A DNA stretch of 64,000 nucleotides from Mitsuaria sp. PDC51 (GTDB lineage Bacteria; Pseudomonadota; Gammaproteobacteria; Burkholderiales; Burkholderiaceae_C), in NCBI RefSeq assembly GCF_900113225.1, contig NZ_FOZE01000001.1, positions 1,054,001-1,118,000 on the forward strand. Direction: 5' to 3'. The notes under the pieces are model-generated. The model did no database searches. It saw only the letters and a program-made list of their open reading frames with translations, and was not told the DNA's origin. A program made the position numbers and the translations under genes. This document shows, one piece after another, positions 1-11,034 of this stretch. How positions within the stretch are numbered: position 1 is the first letter of the stretch; each line of letters begins with the position of its first letter.

Positions 1-450
1 CGCCTGTGGACCGACACCAAGGCCGAGCCGCAGCCGATCAAGCTGCGCGAGCTGGCCGCCGCCGCCGATCCGGTGACGCGGACCTTCCTGGTGAAGGCCG
101 AACTCAACGACCAGAACGTCCGCCTGGGCCAGACCGCCACGGTGATCCTGACCGGCACGCCGTCGGACAACGCGATCAAGCTGCCGCTGAGCGCGGTGAT
201 GGAGTCGCAAGGCAAGAGCGCCGTGCTGCTGCTGGACCCCAAGACCATGACCGTGCAGCCCCGGCCGGTGACCGTCGTCGGTGCGGAAGGCAACGAGCTG
301 GTGGTGCAGGGCCTGGCGCCCGGTATGGAGATCGTGGCCGCCGGCGGCCATGTGCTGACGCCCGGCCAGAAGGTCAAGCGCTTCCGCCCGCCGGGCACGC
401 CGGTCGAGGGCTCGCCCTCGCCCGCGCCGTCCGGCGCCGCGTCTCGCTGA
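1..450 (+). CDS. RND efflux periplasmic adaptor (membrane fusion protein), 3' part only
   Basis: This is the C-terminal 149 residues of a periplasmic adaptor of a tripartite RND efflux pump; the reading frame is open from base 1, so the N-terminus lies outside the window. The visible part holds the end of the beta-barrel domain (DPVTRTFLVKAELND, then GQTATVIL) and the membrane-proximal domain (LPLSAVM, GLAPGMEIVAAGGHVLTPGQKV). It ends in a Pro/Ser/Ala-rich tail typical of these adaptors. The gene stops 16 bases before the pump gene, so the two form an operon, and the adaptor should link the inner-membrane pump to an outer-membrane channel that is not in the window. Substrate cannot be told from the sequence. 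Family call is firm. Confidence 0.9.
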   Translation, partial: RLWTDTKAEPQPIKLRELAAAADPVTRTFLVKAELNDQNVRLGQTATVILTGTPSDNAIKLPLSAVMESQGKSAVLLLDPKTMTVQPRPVTVVGAEGNELVVQGLAPGMEIVAAGGHVLTPGQKVKRFRPPGTPVEGSPSPAPSGAASR

Positions 451-466
451 TCCTCGGGAGCGCTGA

Positions 467-3400
467 ATGAGCAACCCGAGCCGCGCCGGTTTCAACCTCT
501 CGCGCTGGGCGCTGGAGCATGCCCCGCTGACGCGCTACCTGATGGTGGTGCTGATGGTGCTGGGCTTCGCCGCCTACTTCCAGCTGGGCCAGGACGAAGA
601 CCCCCCGTTCACCTTCCGCGCGATGGTCGTGCAGGCCTACTGGCCCGGCGCGACGCCGCAGCAGATGGCCGAGCAGGTCACCGACAAGATCGAGCGCACC
701 CTGCAGGAGGTGCCGCATGCCGACAAGATCCGCAGCTACACCAAGCCGGGGGAGTCGCTGACCATCTTCCAGGTGAAGGACAACACCTCGCCGGGCGAGG
801 TGCCCCAGCTCTGGTACACGGTCCGCAAGAAGATCGGCGACCTCAAGCCCACCTTGCCGCAGGGCGTGCTGGGGCCCTTCTTCAACGACGAGTTCGGCGA
901 CGTCTACGGCTCCATCTTCGCGCTGTCCTCCGACGGCGGCTTCTCGATCGAGGAGTTGCGCCAGCAGGCCGAGGCGGTGCGCTCCGAGCTGCTGCGCGTG
1001 CAGGACGTGGCCAAGGTCGACCTCTTCGGCGTGCAGGCCGAGAAGCTGTTCATCGAGATCTCGCAGAAGCGCCTGGCCGAACTGGGCCTGGACTTCAACC
1101 AGGTGGTCTCGCAGCTCAACGCGCAGAACGCGGTCGAGAGCGCCGGCGTCATGGACGCCAGCAGCGCCAACGTGCAGATCCGCATCGAGGGCCAGCTCAA
1201 TTCCGTCCAGGCGCTGAGCGACTTCCCGATCCGTGGCACCAACCCGACCACCGGCGCCGCCAGCAGCCTGCGCCTGGGCGACATCGCCACGGTGCGCCGC
1301 GGTTATGTCGACCCGGCCACGACGATGGTGCGCTTCAACGGCAAGCAGGTCGTGGCCCTGGGCGTGTCGATGGGCAAGGGCGGCGACATCATCGCGCTGG
1401 GCAAGGCGCTGCAGGCCACCGTCAAGCGGCTGCAGCAGCAACTGCCCGCCGGCATCACGCTGCAGCAGATCCAGGACCAGCCCGCCGCGGTGAAGACCTC
1501 CGTCGGCGAGTTTGTCCACGTGCTGATCGAGGCCGTCATCGTCGTGCTGGGCGTGAGCTTCATCAGCCTGGGCCTGCACACCAAGCCGCTGCGCATCGAC
1601 GTGTGGCCGGGCCTGGTGGTCGGCATCACCATCCCGCTGGTGCTGGCCATCACCTTCGTGGTGATGCTGTATGCCGGCGTGGGGCTGCACAAGATCTCGC
1701 TCGGTTCGCTGATCATCGCGCTCGGCCTGCTGGTCGACGACGCCATCATCGCGGTCGAGATGATGGTGCGCAAGCTGGAGGAGGGCTACGACAAGATGCA
1801 TGCGGCGACGTACGCCTACGACGCCACCGCCAAGCCGATGCTGACCGGCACGCTGATCACCGCGGTGGGTTTCCTGCCCATCGGCCTGGCCAAGTCCACC
1901 GTCGGGGAATACACCTTCGCGATCTTCGCGGTGACCGCCGCGGCGCTGGTGATCTCGTGGATCGTCTCGGTCTACTTCGTGCCCTACCTGGGCGCGCTGC
2001 TGCTCAAGACCCGCGCCGGCCATGAAGGCGAGGCCCACGAGGTCTTCGACACGCCGTTCTACAACCGCTTCCGCCGCTGGGTCGCGTGGTGCGTCTACCA
2101 CCGCTGGAAGACCATCGGCCTCACCATCCTGGTGTTCGTGCTCGGCCTGGCCGGCATGGGCAAGGTGCAGCAGCAGTTCTTCCCGGATTCGAGCCGGCCG
2201 GAGATCCTGGTCGACCTGTGGCTGCCCGAAGGCGCCACGATCGAGCAGAGCAACGTCGTGGCCAAGCGCTTCGAGGCCCGCATGGCCAAGGAGCCGCTGG
2301 TGGGCAGCATCGCGACCTGGGTGGGCTCGGGCGTGCCGCGCTTCTACCTGCCGCTGGACCAGATCCTGCCCAACACCAACGTCAGCCAGGCCATCATCCT
2401 GCCCAAGACGCCGGCCGACCGCGAGACCCTGCGCCACAAGCTGCCGCAGATCCTGGCCGAGGAGTTCTCCGAGGTGCGCGGCCGCGTGAAGCTGCTGCCC
2501 AACGGGCCGCCGGTGCCGTATCCGGTGCAGTTCCGCATCGCCGGCGACGATCCCGCGCAGCTGCGGATCTACGCCGATCGCGCCAAGGAACAGATGCGCG
2601 CCAACCCCAACATGGTGGGCGTCAACGACAACTGGAACGAGGCCATCAAGGTCCTGCGCCTGCAAGTCGACCAGGACAAGGCGCGGGCGCTGGGCGTGAC
2701 CAGCCAGAGCATCGCGCAGGCGGCGCGCATCCTGGTGTCGGGCACGACGGTGTCGCAGTACCGCGAGGCCGACCGGCTGATCGACATCGTCCTGCGCCAG
2801 CCGGTGCAGGAGCGCGACACGCTGTCGGAGCTCGCCAACGCCTACGTGCCCACCGCCTCGGGCCGCTCGGTGCCGCTGACGCAGATCGCCAAGCCGCAGT
2901 TCACCTGGGAGCCTGGCGTGATGCACCGCGAGAGCCGCCAGTTCGCGATCACCGTGCAGGGCGACGTCATCGAGGGCCTGCAGGGCGCGACGGTGACCAG
3001 CCAGCTCTGGCCCGCGCTCGACGCGATGCAGAAGGAGATGCCGCCCGGCTACTCGATCTCGATCGCCGGCGCGGTCGAGGAAAGCAGCAAGGGCACCGGC
3101 TCGATCGCCGCCGGCGTGCCGATCATGCTGTTCATCACCTTCACGCTGCTGATGCTGCAGCTGCACAGCTTCTCGCGGGCGATGCTGGCCTTCCTGACCG
3201 GCTTCCTGGGCATCGCCGGCGTGTCGGCCGCGCTGCTGCTGCTGAACCGGCCCTTCGGTTTCGTCGCGCTGCTGGGCGTCATTGCGCTGATGGGCATGAT
3301 CCAGCGGAACTCCGTCATCCTGATCGACCAGATCGAGCAGGACCGCGGCCGCGGCGTGCCACCGGCGCAGGCCATCGTGGAGTCCGCCGTGCGACGGCTG

Positions 3401-3607
3401 CGTCCGATCGCGCTGACCGCCGCCGCCGCGGTGCTGGCGATGGTGCCGCTGTCGCGCAGCGTGTTCTGGGGGCCGATGGCGGTGGCCATCATGGGCGGCC
3501 TGATCGTCGCCACCGTGCTGACGCTGCTGGCGCTGCCGGCGATGTACGCGGCCTGGTTCCGCGTCGAGCGCGACAAGGACGCCGGCATCGCCCCGTCGAC
3601 GCATTGA
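467..3607 (+). CDS. RND-family efflux pump, inner-membrane permease
   Basis: A full-length (1046 aa) AcrB-superfamily proton/drug antiporter. It has an N-terminal membrane anchor (about residues 23-42), a periplasmic porter region, a membrane block around 340-540, a second porter region and a final membrane block around 860-1030. Two adjacent acidic residues in the fourth membrane helix (D424, D425 in GLLVDDAIIAVEMM) match the proton-relay pair of AcrB. At the position of AcrB Lys940 this protein has Arg947 (GMIQRNSVILIDQ) instead of Lys. The short N-terminal motif with QDEDPPF suggests a subgroup different from classic AcrB drug pumps. It is co-transcribed with the adaptor upstream. Export substrate is unknown. 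Confidence 0.93.
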   Translation: MSNPSRAGFNLSRWALEHAPLTRYLMVVLMVLGFAAYFQLGQDEDPPFTFRAMVVQAYWPGATPQQMAEQVTDKIERTLQEVPHADKIRSYTKPGESLTIFQVKDNTSPGEVPQLWYTVRKKIGDLKPTLPQGVLGPFFNDEFGDVYGSIFALSSDGGFSIEELRQQAEAVRSELLRVQDVAKVDLFGVQAEKLFIEISQKRLAELGLDFNQVVSQLNAQNAVESAGVMDASSANVQIRIEGQLNSVQALSDFPIRGTNPTTGAASSLRLGDIATVRRGYVDPATTMVRFNGKQVVALGVSMGKGGDIIALGKALQATVKRLQQQLPAGITLQQIQDQPAAVKTSVGEFVHVLIEAVIVVLGVSFISLGLHTKPLRIDVWPGLVVGITIPLVLAITFVVMLYAGVGLHKISLGSLIIALGLLVDDAIIAVEMMVRKLEEGYDKMHAATYAYDATAKPMLTGTLITAVGFLPIGLAKSTVGEYTFAIFAVTAAALVISWIVSVYFVPYLGALLLKTRAGHEGEAHEVFDTPFYNRFRRWVAWCVYHRWKTIGLTILVFVLGLAGMGKVQQQFFPDSSRPEILVDLWLPEGATIEQSNVVAKRFEARMAKEPLVGSIATWVGSGVPRFYLPLDQILPNTNVSQAIILPKTPADRETLRHKLPQILAEEFSEVRGRVKLLPNGPPVPYPVQFRIAGDDPAQLRIYADRAKEQMRANPNMVGVNDNWNEAIKVLRLQVDQDKARALGVTSQSIAQAARILVSGTTVSQYREADRLIDIVLRQPVQERDTLSELANAYVPTASGRSVPLTQIAKPQFTWEPGVMHRESRQFAITVQGDVIEGLQGATVTSQLWPALDAMQKEMPPGYSISIAGAVEESSKGTGSIAAGVPIMLFITFTLLMLQLHSFSRAMLAFLTGFLGIAGVSAALLLLNRPFGFVALLGVIALMGMIQRNSVILIDQIEQDRGRGVPPAQAIVESAVRRLRPIALTAAAAVLAMVPLSRSVFWGPMAVAIMGGLIVATVLTLLALPAMYAAWFRVERDKDAGIAPSTH

Positions 3608-3615
3608 ACCGGCGA

Positions 3616-3659
3616 GGCCGGAGGCCCCCAGGCCTCCGGCCTTCGGGGGTTAACCCCCG
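3616..3659 (+). terminator. Double hairpin after the RND operon
   Basis: An 11-bp GC-rich stem (3616-3626 with 3631-3641, loop CCCA) is followed at once by a perfect 16-bp palindrome, CGGGGGTTAACCCCCG (3644-3659). There is no clear T tract. The position directly after the pump stop codon suggests transcription termination or mRNA 3'-end protection. Confidence 0.5.
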
Positions 3660-3705
3660 CCCGGGAGGGGCGGGGGCGGCCGTGGGAATCGGCTGAATCC
3701 TTGAT

Positions 3706-3711
3706 TACAAT
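3706..3711 (+). promoter_or_regulatory. Candidate -10 (TACAAT) for tRNA-Leu/tig
   Basis: TACAAT followed by CGCCGG lies about 120 bases before tRNA-Leu(UAG). The same TACAAT-(G)CCG arrangement recurs before scpB, ndk and hisZ in this window. No good -35 hexamer is visible, so the call rests on the recurring motif and on position. Confidence 0.4.
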
Positions 3712-3829
3712 CGCCGGTTTTCCGGATCGCGGACGGCAGGGCCCTGGGCTCTTCTCTCGCATCTCCGAATTACCAAGGGCCCGCCGCGCAGGACTGCGCG
3801 CAGCGATCGCGACGAGCCCCCATCACCCG

Positions 3830-3916
3830 GCGCGGGTGGCGAAATTGGTAGACGCACCAGGTTTAGGTCCTGACGCCTTCACGGGCGTGCCGGTTCGAGT
3901 CCGGCCCCGCGCACCA
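3830..3916 (+). tRNA. tRNA-Leu(UAG)
   Basis: An 87-nt gene with encoded CCA. The acceptor stem is GCGCGGG paired with CCCGCGC, the anticodon loop is TTTAGGT (anticodon TAG), and it has a long class II variable arm and a normal T arm (GGTTCGAGTCC). The top pair of the anticodon stem is a C-A mismatch. It ends 26 bases before tig, so tRNA and trigger factor may share a transcript. Confidence 0.96.
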
Positions 3917-3942
3917 CACTTCCAACTGATTCCGAGTCCACT

Positions 3943-5253
3943 ATGGCTGTCACCGTCGAAACTCTCGAAAAGCTCGAACGCCGCATCACGCTCACGCTGG
4001 CGGCCGCTGACATCAACACCGAGGTCGAGTCCCGCCTGAAGAAGCTGGCCCGCACCGTCAAGGCCGACGGCTTCCGCCCCGGCAAGGTGCCGATGTCCTT
4101 CGTGGCGCAGCGCTACGGCGCGCAGGTGCAGTACGAGGTCGTGAACGACAAGCTGGGCGAGGCCTTCACCGTCGCCGCCAACGAAGCCAAGCTGCGCGTG
4201 GCCGGCATGCCCACCATCGCCCAGAAGGACACGGCCGCCGAAGGCGAACTGGCCTTCGACGCGACCTTCGAGGTCTACCCGGAAGTGAAGATCGCCGACC
4301 TGGCCGAGGCCGAGATCGAGCGCGTCGCCGCCGACGTGACCGATGAAGCCATCGACAAGACCGTCGAGATCCTGCGCAAGCAGCGCCGCTCGTTCGCCCA
4401 GCGCGGCGCGGCGGACGTGGCCGCCGACGGCGACCGCGTGACCATCGACTTCGAAGGCAAGATCGACGGCGAGCCTTTCGCCGGCGGCAAGGCCGACGGC
4501 TTCCAGTTCCTGCTGGGCGAAGGCCAGATGCTCGAGGCCTTCGAGAAGGCCGTGCGCGGCATGAAGGCGGGCGAGTCCAAGACCTTCCCGCTGGCCTTCC
4601 CGGCCGATTACCACGGCAAGGACGTCGCCGGCAAGGAAGCCGACTTCCTGGTCACGGTCAGGAAGATCGAGGCCCAGCACCTGCCCGAAGTGAACGAGGC
4701 CTTCGCCAAGGCCCTGGGCATCAAGGAAGGCACGGTCGAGGCGCTGCGTGCCGACATCAAGAAGAACCTCGAGCGTGAAGTGAAGTTCCGCGTGCTGGCC
4801 AAGAACAAGGGCGCCGCGATGGACGCGCTGGTCGGCAAGGCCGAACTGGACGTGCCCAAGGCGCTGGTCGCCGGCGAAGCCGAGCGCATGGTCGCCAACG
4901 CCCGCGAGGACCTGAAGAAGCGCGGCATCAAGGACGCCGACAAGGCCCCGATCCCGGCCGAGCTGTTCAACGAGCAGGCCGAGAAGCGCGTGCGCCTGGG
5001 CCTGGTCGTGGCCGAGCTGGTCCGTTCGCAGAACCTGCAGGCCAAGCCTGAGCAACTGCAGGCCCACATCGAGGAAATCTCGCAGAGCTACGAGAAGCCG
5101 GCGGAAGTCGTGCGCTGGTACCTGTCGGACCGCGAGCGCATGGCCGAGGTCGAAGCCGTCGTGATCGAGAACAACGTCACCGACTTCATCCTGGGCAAGG
5201 CCAAGGTCACCGACAAGCAACTGCCCTTCGACGAGCTGATGGCCACGGCCTGA
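3943..5253 (+). CDS. tig: Trigger factor, ribosome-associated chaperone and prolyl isomerase
   Basis: Trigger factor binds near the ribosomal exit tunnel and shields nascent chains. The 436-aa length is normal for the family. The N-terminal ribosome-binding domain carries the signature GFRPGKVP (residues 43-50). An FKBP-type isomerase domain follows at roughly 155-240 (GDRVTIDFEGKIDGEPF, then FPADYHGKDVAGKEADF), and the C-terminal helical chaperone arms fill the rest. No strong Shine-Dalgarno is seen before the ATG, but this start gives the conserved N-terminus. The gene sits in the classic order tig-clpP-clpX-lon, linking folding of new chains with proteolysis. A strong terminator follows, so clpP has its own promoter. 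Confidence 0.97.
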   Translation: MAVTVETLEKLERRITLTLAAADINTEVESRLKKLARTVKADGFRPGKVPMSFVAQRYGAQVQYEVVNDKLGEAFTVAANEAKLRVAGMPTIAQKDTAAEGELAFDATFEVYPEVKIADLAEAEIERVAADVTDEAIDKTVEILRKQRRSFAQRGAADVAADGDRVTIDFEGKIDGEPFAGGKADGFQFLLGEGQMLEAFEKAVRGMKAGESKTFPLAFPADYHGKDVAGKEADFLVTVRKIEAQHLPEVNEAFAKALGIKEGTVEALRADIKKNLEREVKFRVLAKNKGAAMDALVGKAELDVPKALVAGEAERMVANAREDLKKRGIKDADKAPIPAELFNEQAEKRVRLGLVVAELVRSQNLQAKPEQLQAHIEEISQSYEKPAEVVRWYLSDRERMAEVEAVVIENNVTDFILGKAKVTDKQLPFDELMATA

Positions 5254-5327
5254 TCGGCCGGCTCGACGCCATCTGGCGCGGGCTTTCCCGGCATCGCCCT
5301 TGATTCACCGGGAACTCATCGCCAAGT

Positions 5328-5359
5328 AAGGCGCCTGGCCGAGAGGCCGGCGCCTTTTT
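5328..5359 (+). terminator. Rho-independent terminator of tig
   Basis: An AAGGCGCC / GGCGCCTT stem, extended inward by TGGCC/GGCCG around a GAGA loop, is followed by TTTTT. It lies 75 bases after the trigger factor stop. Confidence 0.85.
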
Positions 5360-5428
5360 CTTTCCCCGGCGCAGCCGCTGGCGCGATCCCGCTTCGCCGG
5401 GGCCGCGCGGCGGCAAGGGGATGGAGCG

Positions 5429-5450
5429 CACGACATAATGGTTTGTCGTG
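5429..5450 (+). promoter_or_regulatory. clpP promoter with overlapping inverted repeat
   Basis: CATAAT (5434-5439) fits a -10 element about 37 bases before the clpP ATG. It is embedded in an inverted repeat CACGACA-8 bp-TGTCGTG (7-bp arms, both perfect). A repeat overlapping the -10 could be an operator for a stress or protease regulator. No known site name can be assigned. Confidence 0.4.
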
Positions 5451-5475
5451 ATCTCGAACCAATTCAGAGGATTTC

Positions 5476-6084
5476 ATGAGCGCGCTTGAAACCAGCAACC
5501 TGGGCATGGTGCCCATCGTCATCGAACAGTCGGGCCGCGGCGAGCGCGCCTACGACATCTACAGCCGCCTGCTGCGCGAGCGCATCGTCTTCCTGGTCGG
5601 CCCGGTGAATGATGCCGTCGCCAACCTCGTCGTCGCGCAGCTGCTGTTCCTTGAGAGCGAGAACCCGGACAAGGAGATCTCGCTGTACATCAACTCGCCG
5701 GGCGGCAGTGTCTCGGCGGGCATGTCGATCTACGACACGATGCAGTTCATCAAGCCGCAGGTCTCGACGCTGTGCATGGGCATGGCGGCCTCGATGGGCG
5801 CCTTCCTGCTGGCTGCGGGCGAGAAGGGCAAGCGCTTCGCGCTGCCGAACTCCAAGATCATGATCCACCAGCCGCTGGGCGGCGCGCAGGGCCAGGCCAC
5901 GGACATCGAGATCCATGCCCGCGAGATCCTCAAGACCCGCGAACAGCTCAACCGCATCCTGGCCGAGCGCACCGGCCAGAGCCTGGAGAAGATCCAGGCC
6001 GACACCGAGCGGGACTATTTCATGTCGGCCGCCGAGGCGTCGACCTATGGCCTGATCGACCAGGTCATCGAGAAGCGTCCCTGA
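5476..6084 (+). CDS. clpP: ATP-dependent Clp protease proteolytic subunit
   Basis: ClpP is the tetradecameric serine peptidase that degrades substrates unfolded by ClpX or ClpA. At 202 aa it has the usual length. The catalytic triad is visible: Ser106 (GMAASMGAF), His131 (IMIHQPLGG) and Asp180 ([11 protein letters not shown]). The glycine-rich segment [14 protein letters not shown] lies at 74-87. Cleavage of a short propeptide is expected from the family. A Shine-Dalgarno-like AGAGGA lies 5-10 bases before the ATG. The gene precedes clpX by 304 bases, so it is near but perhaps not strictly co-transcribed with it. The promoter upstream carries an inverted repeat. Confidence 0.97.
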   Translation: MSALETSNLGMVPIVIEQSGRGERAYDIYSRLLRERIVFLVGPVNDAVANLVVAQLLFLESENPDKEISLYINSPGGSVSAGMSIYDTMQFIKPQVSTLCMGMAASMGAFLLAAGEKGKRFALPNSKIMIHQPLGGAQGQATDIEIHAREILKTREQLNRILAERTGQSLEKIQADTERDYFMSAAEASTYGLIDQVIEKRP

Positions 6085-6388
6085 TCGCGACGCGGGATTC
6101 GGGCCGCCGCGGCGTCCCGTGGTCGTCGCGGGCCGCGGCCCGGATCCCCGCGCCATGCGCTTCCTGACGCCGGCGGCGGCGTTCACCCGTGGAATCCACC
6201 GCTCGGCGACGCCACCGGGAACTGCCGCCGCGGTGCAGCAACTGACCGCCGGTCGAGCGCGCCAACTGACCACTCTTAGGGGCTTTTATCCCCCCAAGGG
6301 TGGTGCCGGCAATTGAACTATCATCAATGCAGGCACTTGCCTGTATTCCCCGCAGCCCTCCAGCAGCCCCAGCCCCAGCAGCACTCCC
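6085..6388 (+). other. clpP-clpX intergenic region, no gene seen
   Basis: These 304 bases hold no convincing coding sequence. They contain a GC-rich hairpin-prone first half and a short inverted repeat CAGGCACTTGCCTG about 60 bases before clpX. An AT-richer segment (CAATTGAACTATCATCAATG) could contain the clpX promoter. The 5' untranslated part before clpX is unusually C/A-rich (AGCAGCCCCAGCCCCAGCAG) and has no Shine-Dalgarno. Confidence 0.5.
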
Positions 6389-7657
6389 ATGGCCGAGAAA
6401 AAAGGCAATTCCAGCGAAAAAGTCTTGTACTGCTCCTTCTGCGGCAAGAGCCAGCACGAGGTCAAGAAGCTGATCGCGGGCCCGTCGGTGTTCATCTGCG
6501 ACGAATGCATCGAGCTGTGCAACGACATCATCCGTGACGAAGTCCCGGCCGAGGCCGCGGCCGGCGGTCGCGCGAGCAAGTCGGACCTGCCCGTGCCCAG
6601 CGAGATCAAGACGACGCTGGACCAGTACGTGATCGGCCAGGACGTCGCCAAGCGCACGCTCTCCGTCGCGGTCTACAACCATTACAAGCGGCTGCGCCAC
6701 GCGGCCGACACCAAGGACGGCGTCGAGCTGTCCAAGAGCAATATCCTGCTGATCGGGCCGACCGGCTCGGGCAAGACGCTGCTGGCCCAGACCCTGGCCC
6801 GCGTGCTGAATGTCCCCTTCGTGATCGCCGATGCGACGACGCTGACCGAAGCCGGTTATGTCGGCGAGGACGTCGAGAACATCATCCAGAAGCTGCTCCA
6901 GAACTGCAATTACGACGTCGAGCGCGCCCAGCGCGGCATCGTCTACATCGACGAGATCGACAAGATCAGCCGCAAGGCGGACAACCCCTCCATCACCCGC
7001 GACGTGTCGGGCGAGGGCGTCCAGCAGGCGCTGCTGAAGCTGGTCGAAGGCACGATGGCCTCGGTCCCCCCGCAGGGCGGCCGCAAGCATCCGAACCAGG
7101 ACTTCCTCCAGATCGACACGACCAACATCCTGTTCATCTGCGGCGGTGCGTTCGACGGCCTCGAGAAGGTCATCCAGAACCGCTCGGAGAAGTCGGGCAT
7201 CGGCTTCGGCGCCTCGGTCAAGAGCAAGAGCGAGAAGAAGGTCGGCGAACTGTTCCGTGAAGTGGAACCGGGCGACCTGATCAAATTCGGCCTGATCCCC
7301 GAACTGGTGGGCCGCCTGCCGGTGATCGCCACGCTCGGCGAGCTGACCGAGGACGCGCTGGTGCAGATCCTGACCGAGCCGCGCAACGCGCTGGTCAAGC
7401 AGTACCAGCAGCTGTTCTCGATGGACGGCGTGGAACTGGAGGTGCGGCCGTCGGCGCTGAGCGCCGTCGCGCGCAAGGCCCTGGCCCGCAAGACTGGTGC
7501 CCGCGGCCTGCGCTCGATCGTCGAGCACGCGCTGATCGACACCATGTTCGAATTGCCTTCGCTGGACAGCGTCGCCAAGGTCGTGCTGGACGAGCACAAC
7601 ATCGACGAGGACACCAAGCCGTTGCTGGTCTATCGCGAAACCAAGGCAAGCGCCTGA
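6389..7657 (+). CDS. clpX: ATP-dependent Clp protease ATP-binding subunit ClpX
   Basis: A hexameric AAA+ unfoldase that feeds tagged proteins to ClpP. It is full length (422 aa). The N-terminal zinc-binding domain has Cys15, Cys18, Cys37 and Cys40. Walker A is GPTGSGKT (123-130), the pore loop is GYVG (156-159) and Walker B is IVYIDEI (184-190). The IGF-type ClpP-docking loop is present (SGIGFGASV), followed by the C-terminal small domain. The start matches the conserved N-terminus although no Shine-Dalgarno is visible. Its position between clpP and lon is the standard betaproteobacterial order. Confidence 0.98.
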   Translation: MAEKKGNSSEKVLYCSFCGKSQHEVKKLIAGPSVFICDECIELCNDIIRDEVPAEAAAGGRASKSDLPVPSEIKTTLDQYVIGQDVAKRTLSVAVYNHYKRLRHAADTKDGVELSKSNILLIGPTGSGKTLLAQTLARVLNVPFVIADATTLTEAGYVGEDVENIIQKLLQNCNYDVERAQRGIVYIDEIDKISRKADNPSITRDVSGEGVQQALLKLVEGTMASVPPQGGRKHPNQDFLQIDTTNILFICGGAFDGLEKVIQNRSEKSGIGFGASVKSKSEKKVGELFREVEPGDLIKFGLIPELVGRLPVIATLGELTEDALVQILTEPRNALVKQYQQLFSMDGVELEVRPSALSAVARKALARKTGARGLRSIVEHALIDTMFELPSLDSVAKVVLDEHNIDEDTKPLLVYRETKASA

Positions 7658-7787
7658 GGTCGCGATCACACGCCGGGCGATCTGCTTGCCATGACCCCTT
7701 GTGGAAGGCAATTGCTCAAAGGCTATTGAACGGCACCTTGTAATTGGTAGCTCGGGCCCTAGATGGGCCTGAGAAAGAGAGGTTTTC

Positions 7788-10214
<2,427 letters not shown>

Positions 10215-10240
10215 CCGGCGCTCGTTCGCGAGCCCCATGA

Positions 10241-10266
10241 CAACGGCGCCTTCGGGCGCCGTTGTT
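10241..10266 (+). terminator. Rho-independent terminator of lon
   Basis: A perfect 10-bp stem CAACGGCGCC / GGCGCCGTTG with a stable TTCG tetraloop, followed by a short T-rich run (TTCATT). Confidence 0.8.
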
Positions 10267-10357
10267 CATTCCGCCGCGCGAGCGGCGCGGGGGGCGGTGA
10301 CGGTCGGGTGAATCGTTCTGGTGTTTGGGCGATCTTCATAAAGAAGTCGCCGAACTC

Positions 10358-10387
10358 TTGCGAGCGGGTGAAAAACCGTTCTATACT
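10358..10387 (+). promoter_or_regulatory. Sigma-70-type promoter for the tRNA cluster
   Basis: TTGCGA (10358-10363) and TATACT (10382-10387) are separated by 18 bases. Transcription would start near 10394, about 80 bases before the first tRNA-Gly. It is the best-formed -35/-10 pair in the window. Confidence 0.6.
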
Positions 10388-10475
10388 TTCGGCTTCAGCG
10401 CAAACGGTGCTGCGACGACAAGGCGAATCGCAAGAGACGCCACGAAGTTGAAGCAGGCAGTGCGTTGAAGACCAT

Positions 10476-10551
10476 GCGGGAATAGCTCAGTTGGTAGAGC
10501 GCAACCTTGCCAAGGTTGAGGTCGCGAGTTCGAGCCTCGTTTCCCGCTCCA
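10476..10551 (+). tRNA. tRNA-Gly(GCC), copy 1
   Basis: A 76-nt gene with encoded CCA; acceptor stem GCGGGAA/TTCCCGC and anticodon loop TTGCCAA (anticodon GCC). It is identical to the copies at 10732 and 10855. A T-tailed hairpin follows it. Confidence 0.97.
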
Positions 10552-10564
10552 GGTATTCAAAAGG

Positions 10565-10589
10565 ATGGAAGCTCCGGCTTCCATTTTTT
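10565..10589 (+). terminator. Terminator-like hairpin between tRNA-Gly copy 1 and tRNA-Cys
   Basis: An 8-bp stem ATGGAAGC/GCTTCCAT followed by a run of six T. If active it would separate the first tRNA-Gly from the rest of the cluster, or it may be a partial attenuator. Confidence 0.65.
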
Positions 10590-10644
10590 ATCGGAATCGG
10601 ACACACCAAATCCGGTTTCAACAGAATCCCGTCCAGGGTTCTGG

Positions 10645-10718
10645 GGCGCGATAGCAAAGCGGTTATGCCCCGGATTGCAAATCCGGTCAGTCCGGTTCGA
10701 CTCCGGATCGCGCCTCCA
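10645..10718 (+). tRNA. tRNA-Cys(GCA)
   Basis: A 74-nt gene with encoded CCA; acceptor stem GGCGCGA/TCGCGCC, discriminator T, and anticodon loop TTGCAAA (anticodon GCA). It lies between two identical tRNA-Gly genes. Confidence 0.97.
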
Positions 10719-10731
10719 AAGAATGGACATT

Positions 10732-10807
10732 GCGGGAATAGCTCAGTTGGTAGAGCGCAACCTTGCCAAGGTTGAGGTCGCGAGTTCGAGCCTCGTTTCC
10801 CGCTCCA
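10732..10807 (+). tRNA. tRNA-Gly(GCC), copy 2
   Basis: Identical over all 76 bases to the first copy. It starts 13 bases after tRNA-Cys. The spacer to the next copy contains a 9-bp hairpin (GTGGGGTGA/TCACTCCAC). Confidence 0.97.
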
Positions 10808-10854
10808 CACGACACCAAAGGTCGGTGGGGTGATTCACTCCACTGTCCTGCGAT

Positions 10855-10930
10855 GCGGGAATAGCTCAGTTGGTAGAGCGCAACCTTGCCAAGGTTGAGG
10901 TCGCGAGTTCGAGCCTCGTTTCCCGCTCCA
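10855..10930 (+). tRNA. tRNA-Gly(GCC), copy 3
   Basis: The third identical 76-nt copy, followed 13 bases later by a strong terminator. Confidence 0.97.
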
Positions 10931-10943
10931 AAAATCTCGAAAA

Positions 10944-10970
10944 GGGAAGCCTCCGCGGCTTCCCTTTTTT
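10944..10970 (+). terminator. Terminator closing the Gly/Cys tRNA cluster
   Basis: An 8-bp stem GGGAAGCC/GGCTTCCC with a 5-nt loop and six T. Its stem resembles that of the hairpin after tRNA-Gly copy 1, in keeping with duplication of a tRNA-Gly-plus-terminator unit. Confidence 0.85.
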
Positions 10971-11034
10971 CTTGCCCGGTGGCCCCGATAATGCCCGGTC
11001 ACTACGACATGGAACTCCGCTCGGAGCCGCCGTG

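Noticed and set aside
374-3604. A long antisense open frame opposite the RND pump
   Set aside because: The same codon-bias shadow effect; the product is low-complexity and the pump gene is clear.
3701-4039. A small plus-strand frame across tRNA-Leu(UAG) into tig
   Set aside because: It starts with TTG, runs through the tRNA and overlaps tig in another frame.
6119-6316. A 65-codon frame in the clpP-clpX gap
   Set aside because: It starts with GTG without a ribosome site, has Arg/Ala/Pro-rich composition and matches no family I know.
7658-7787. Heat-shock (sigma-32) promoter before lon
   Set aside because: CCCCTTGTGG is present, but I cannot place a convincing -35/-10 pair with the right spacing.
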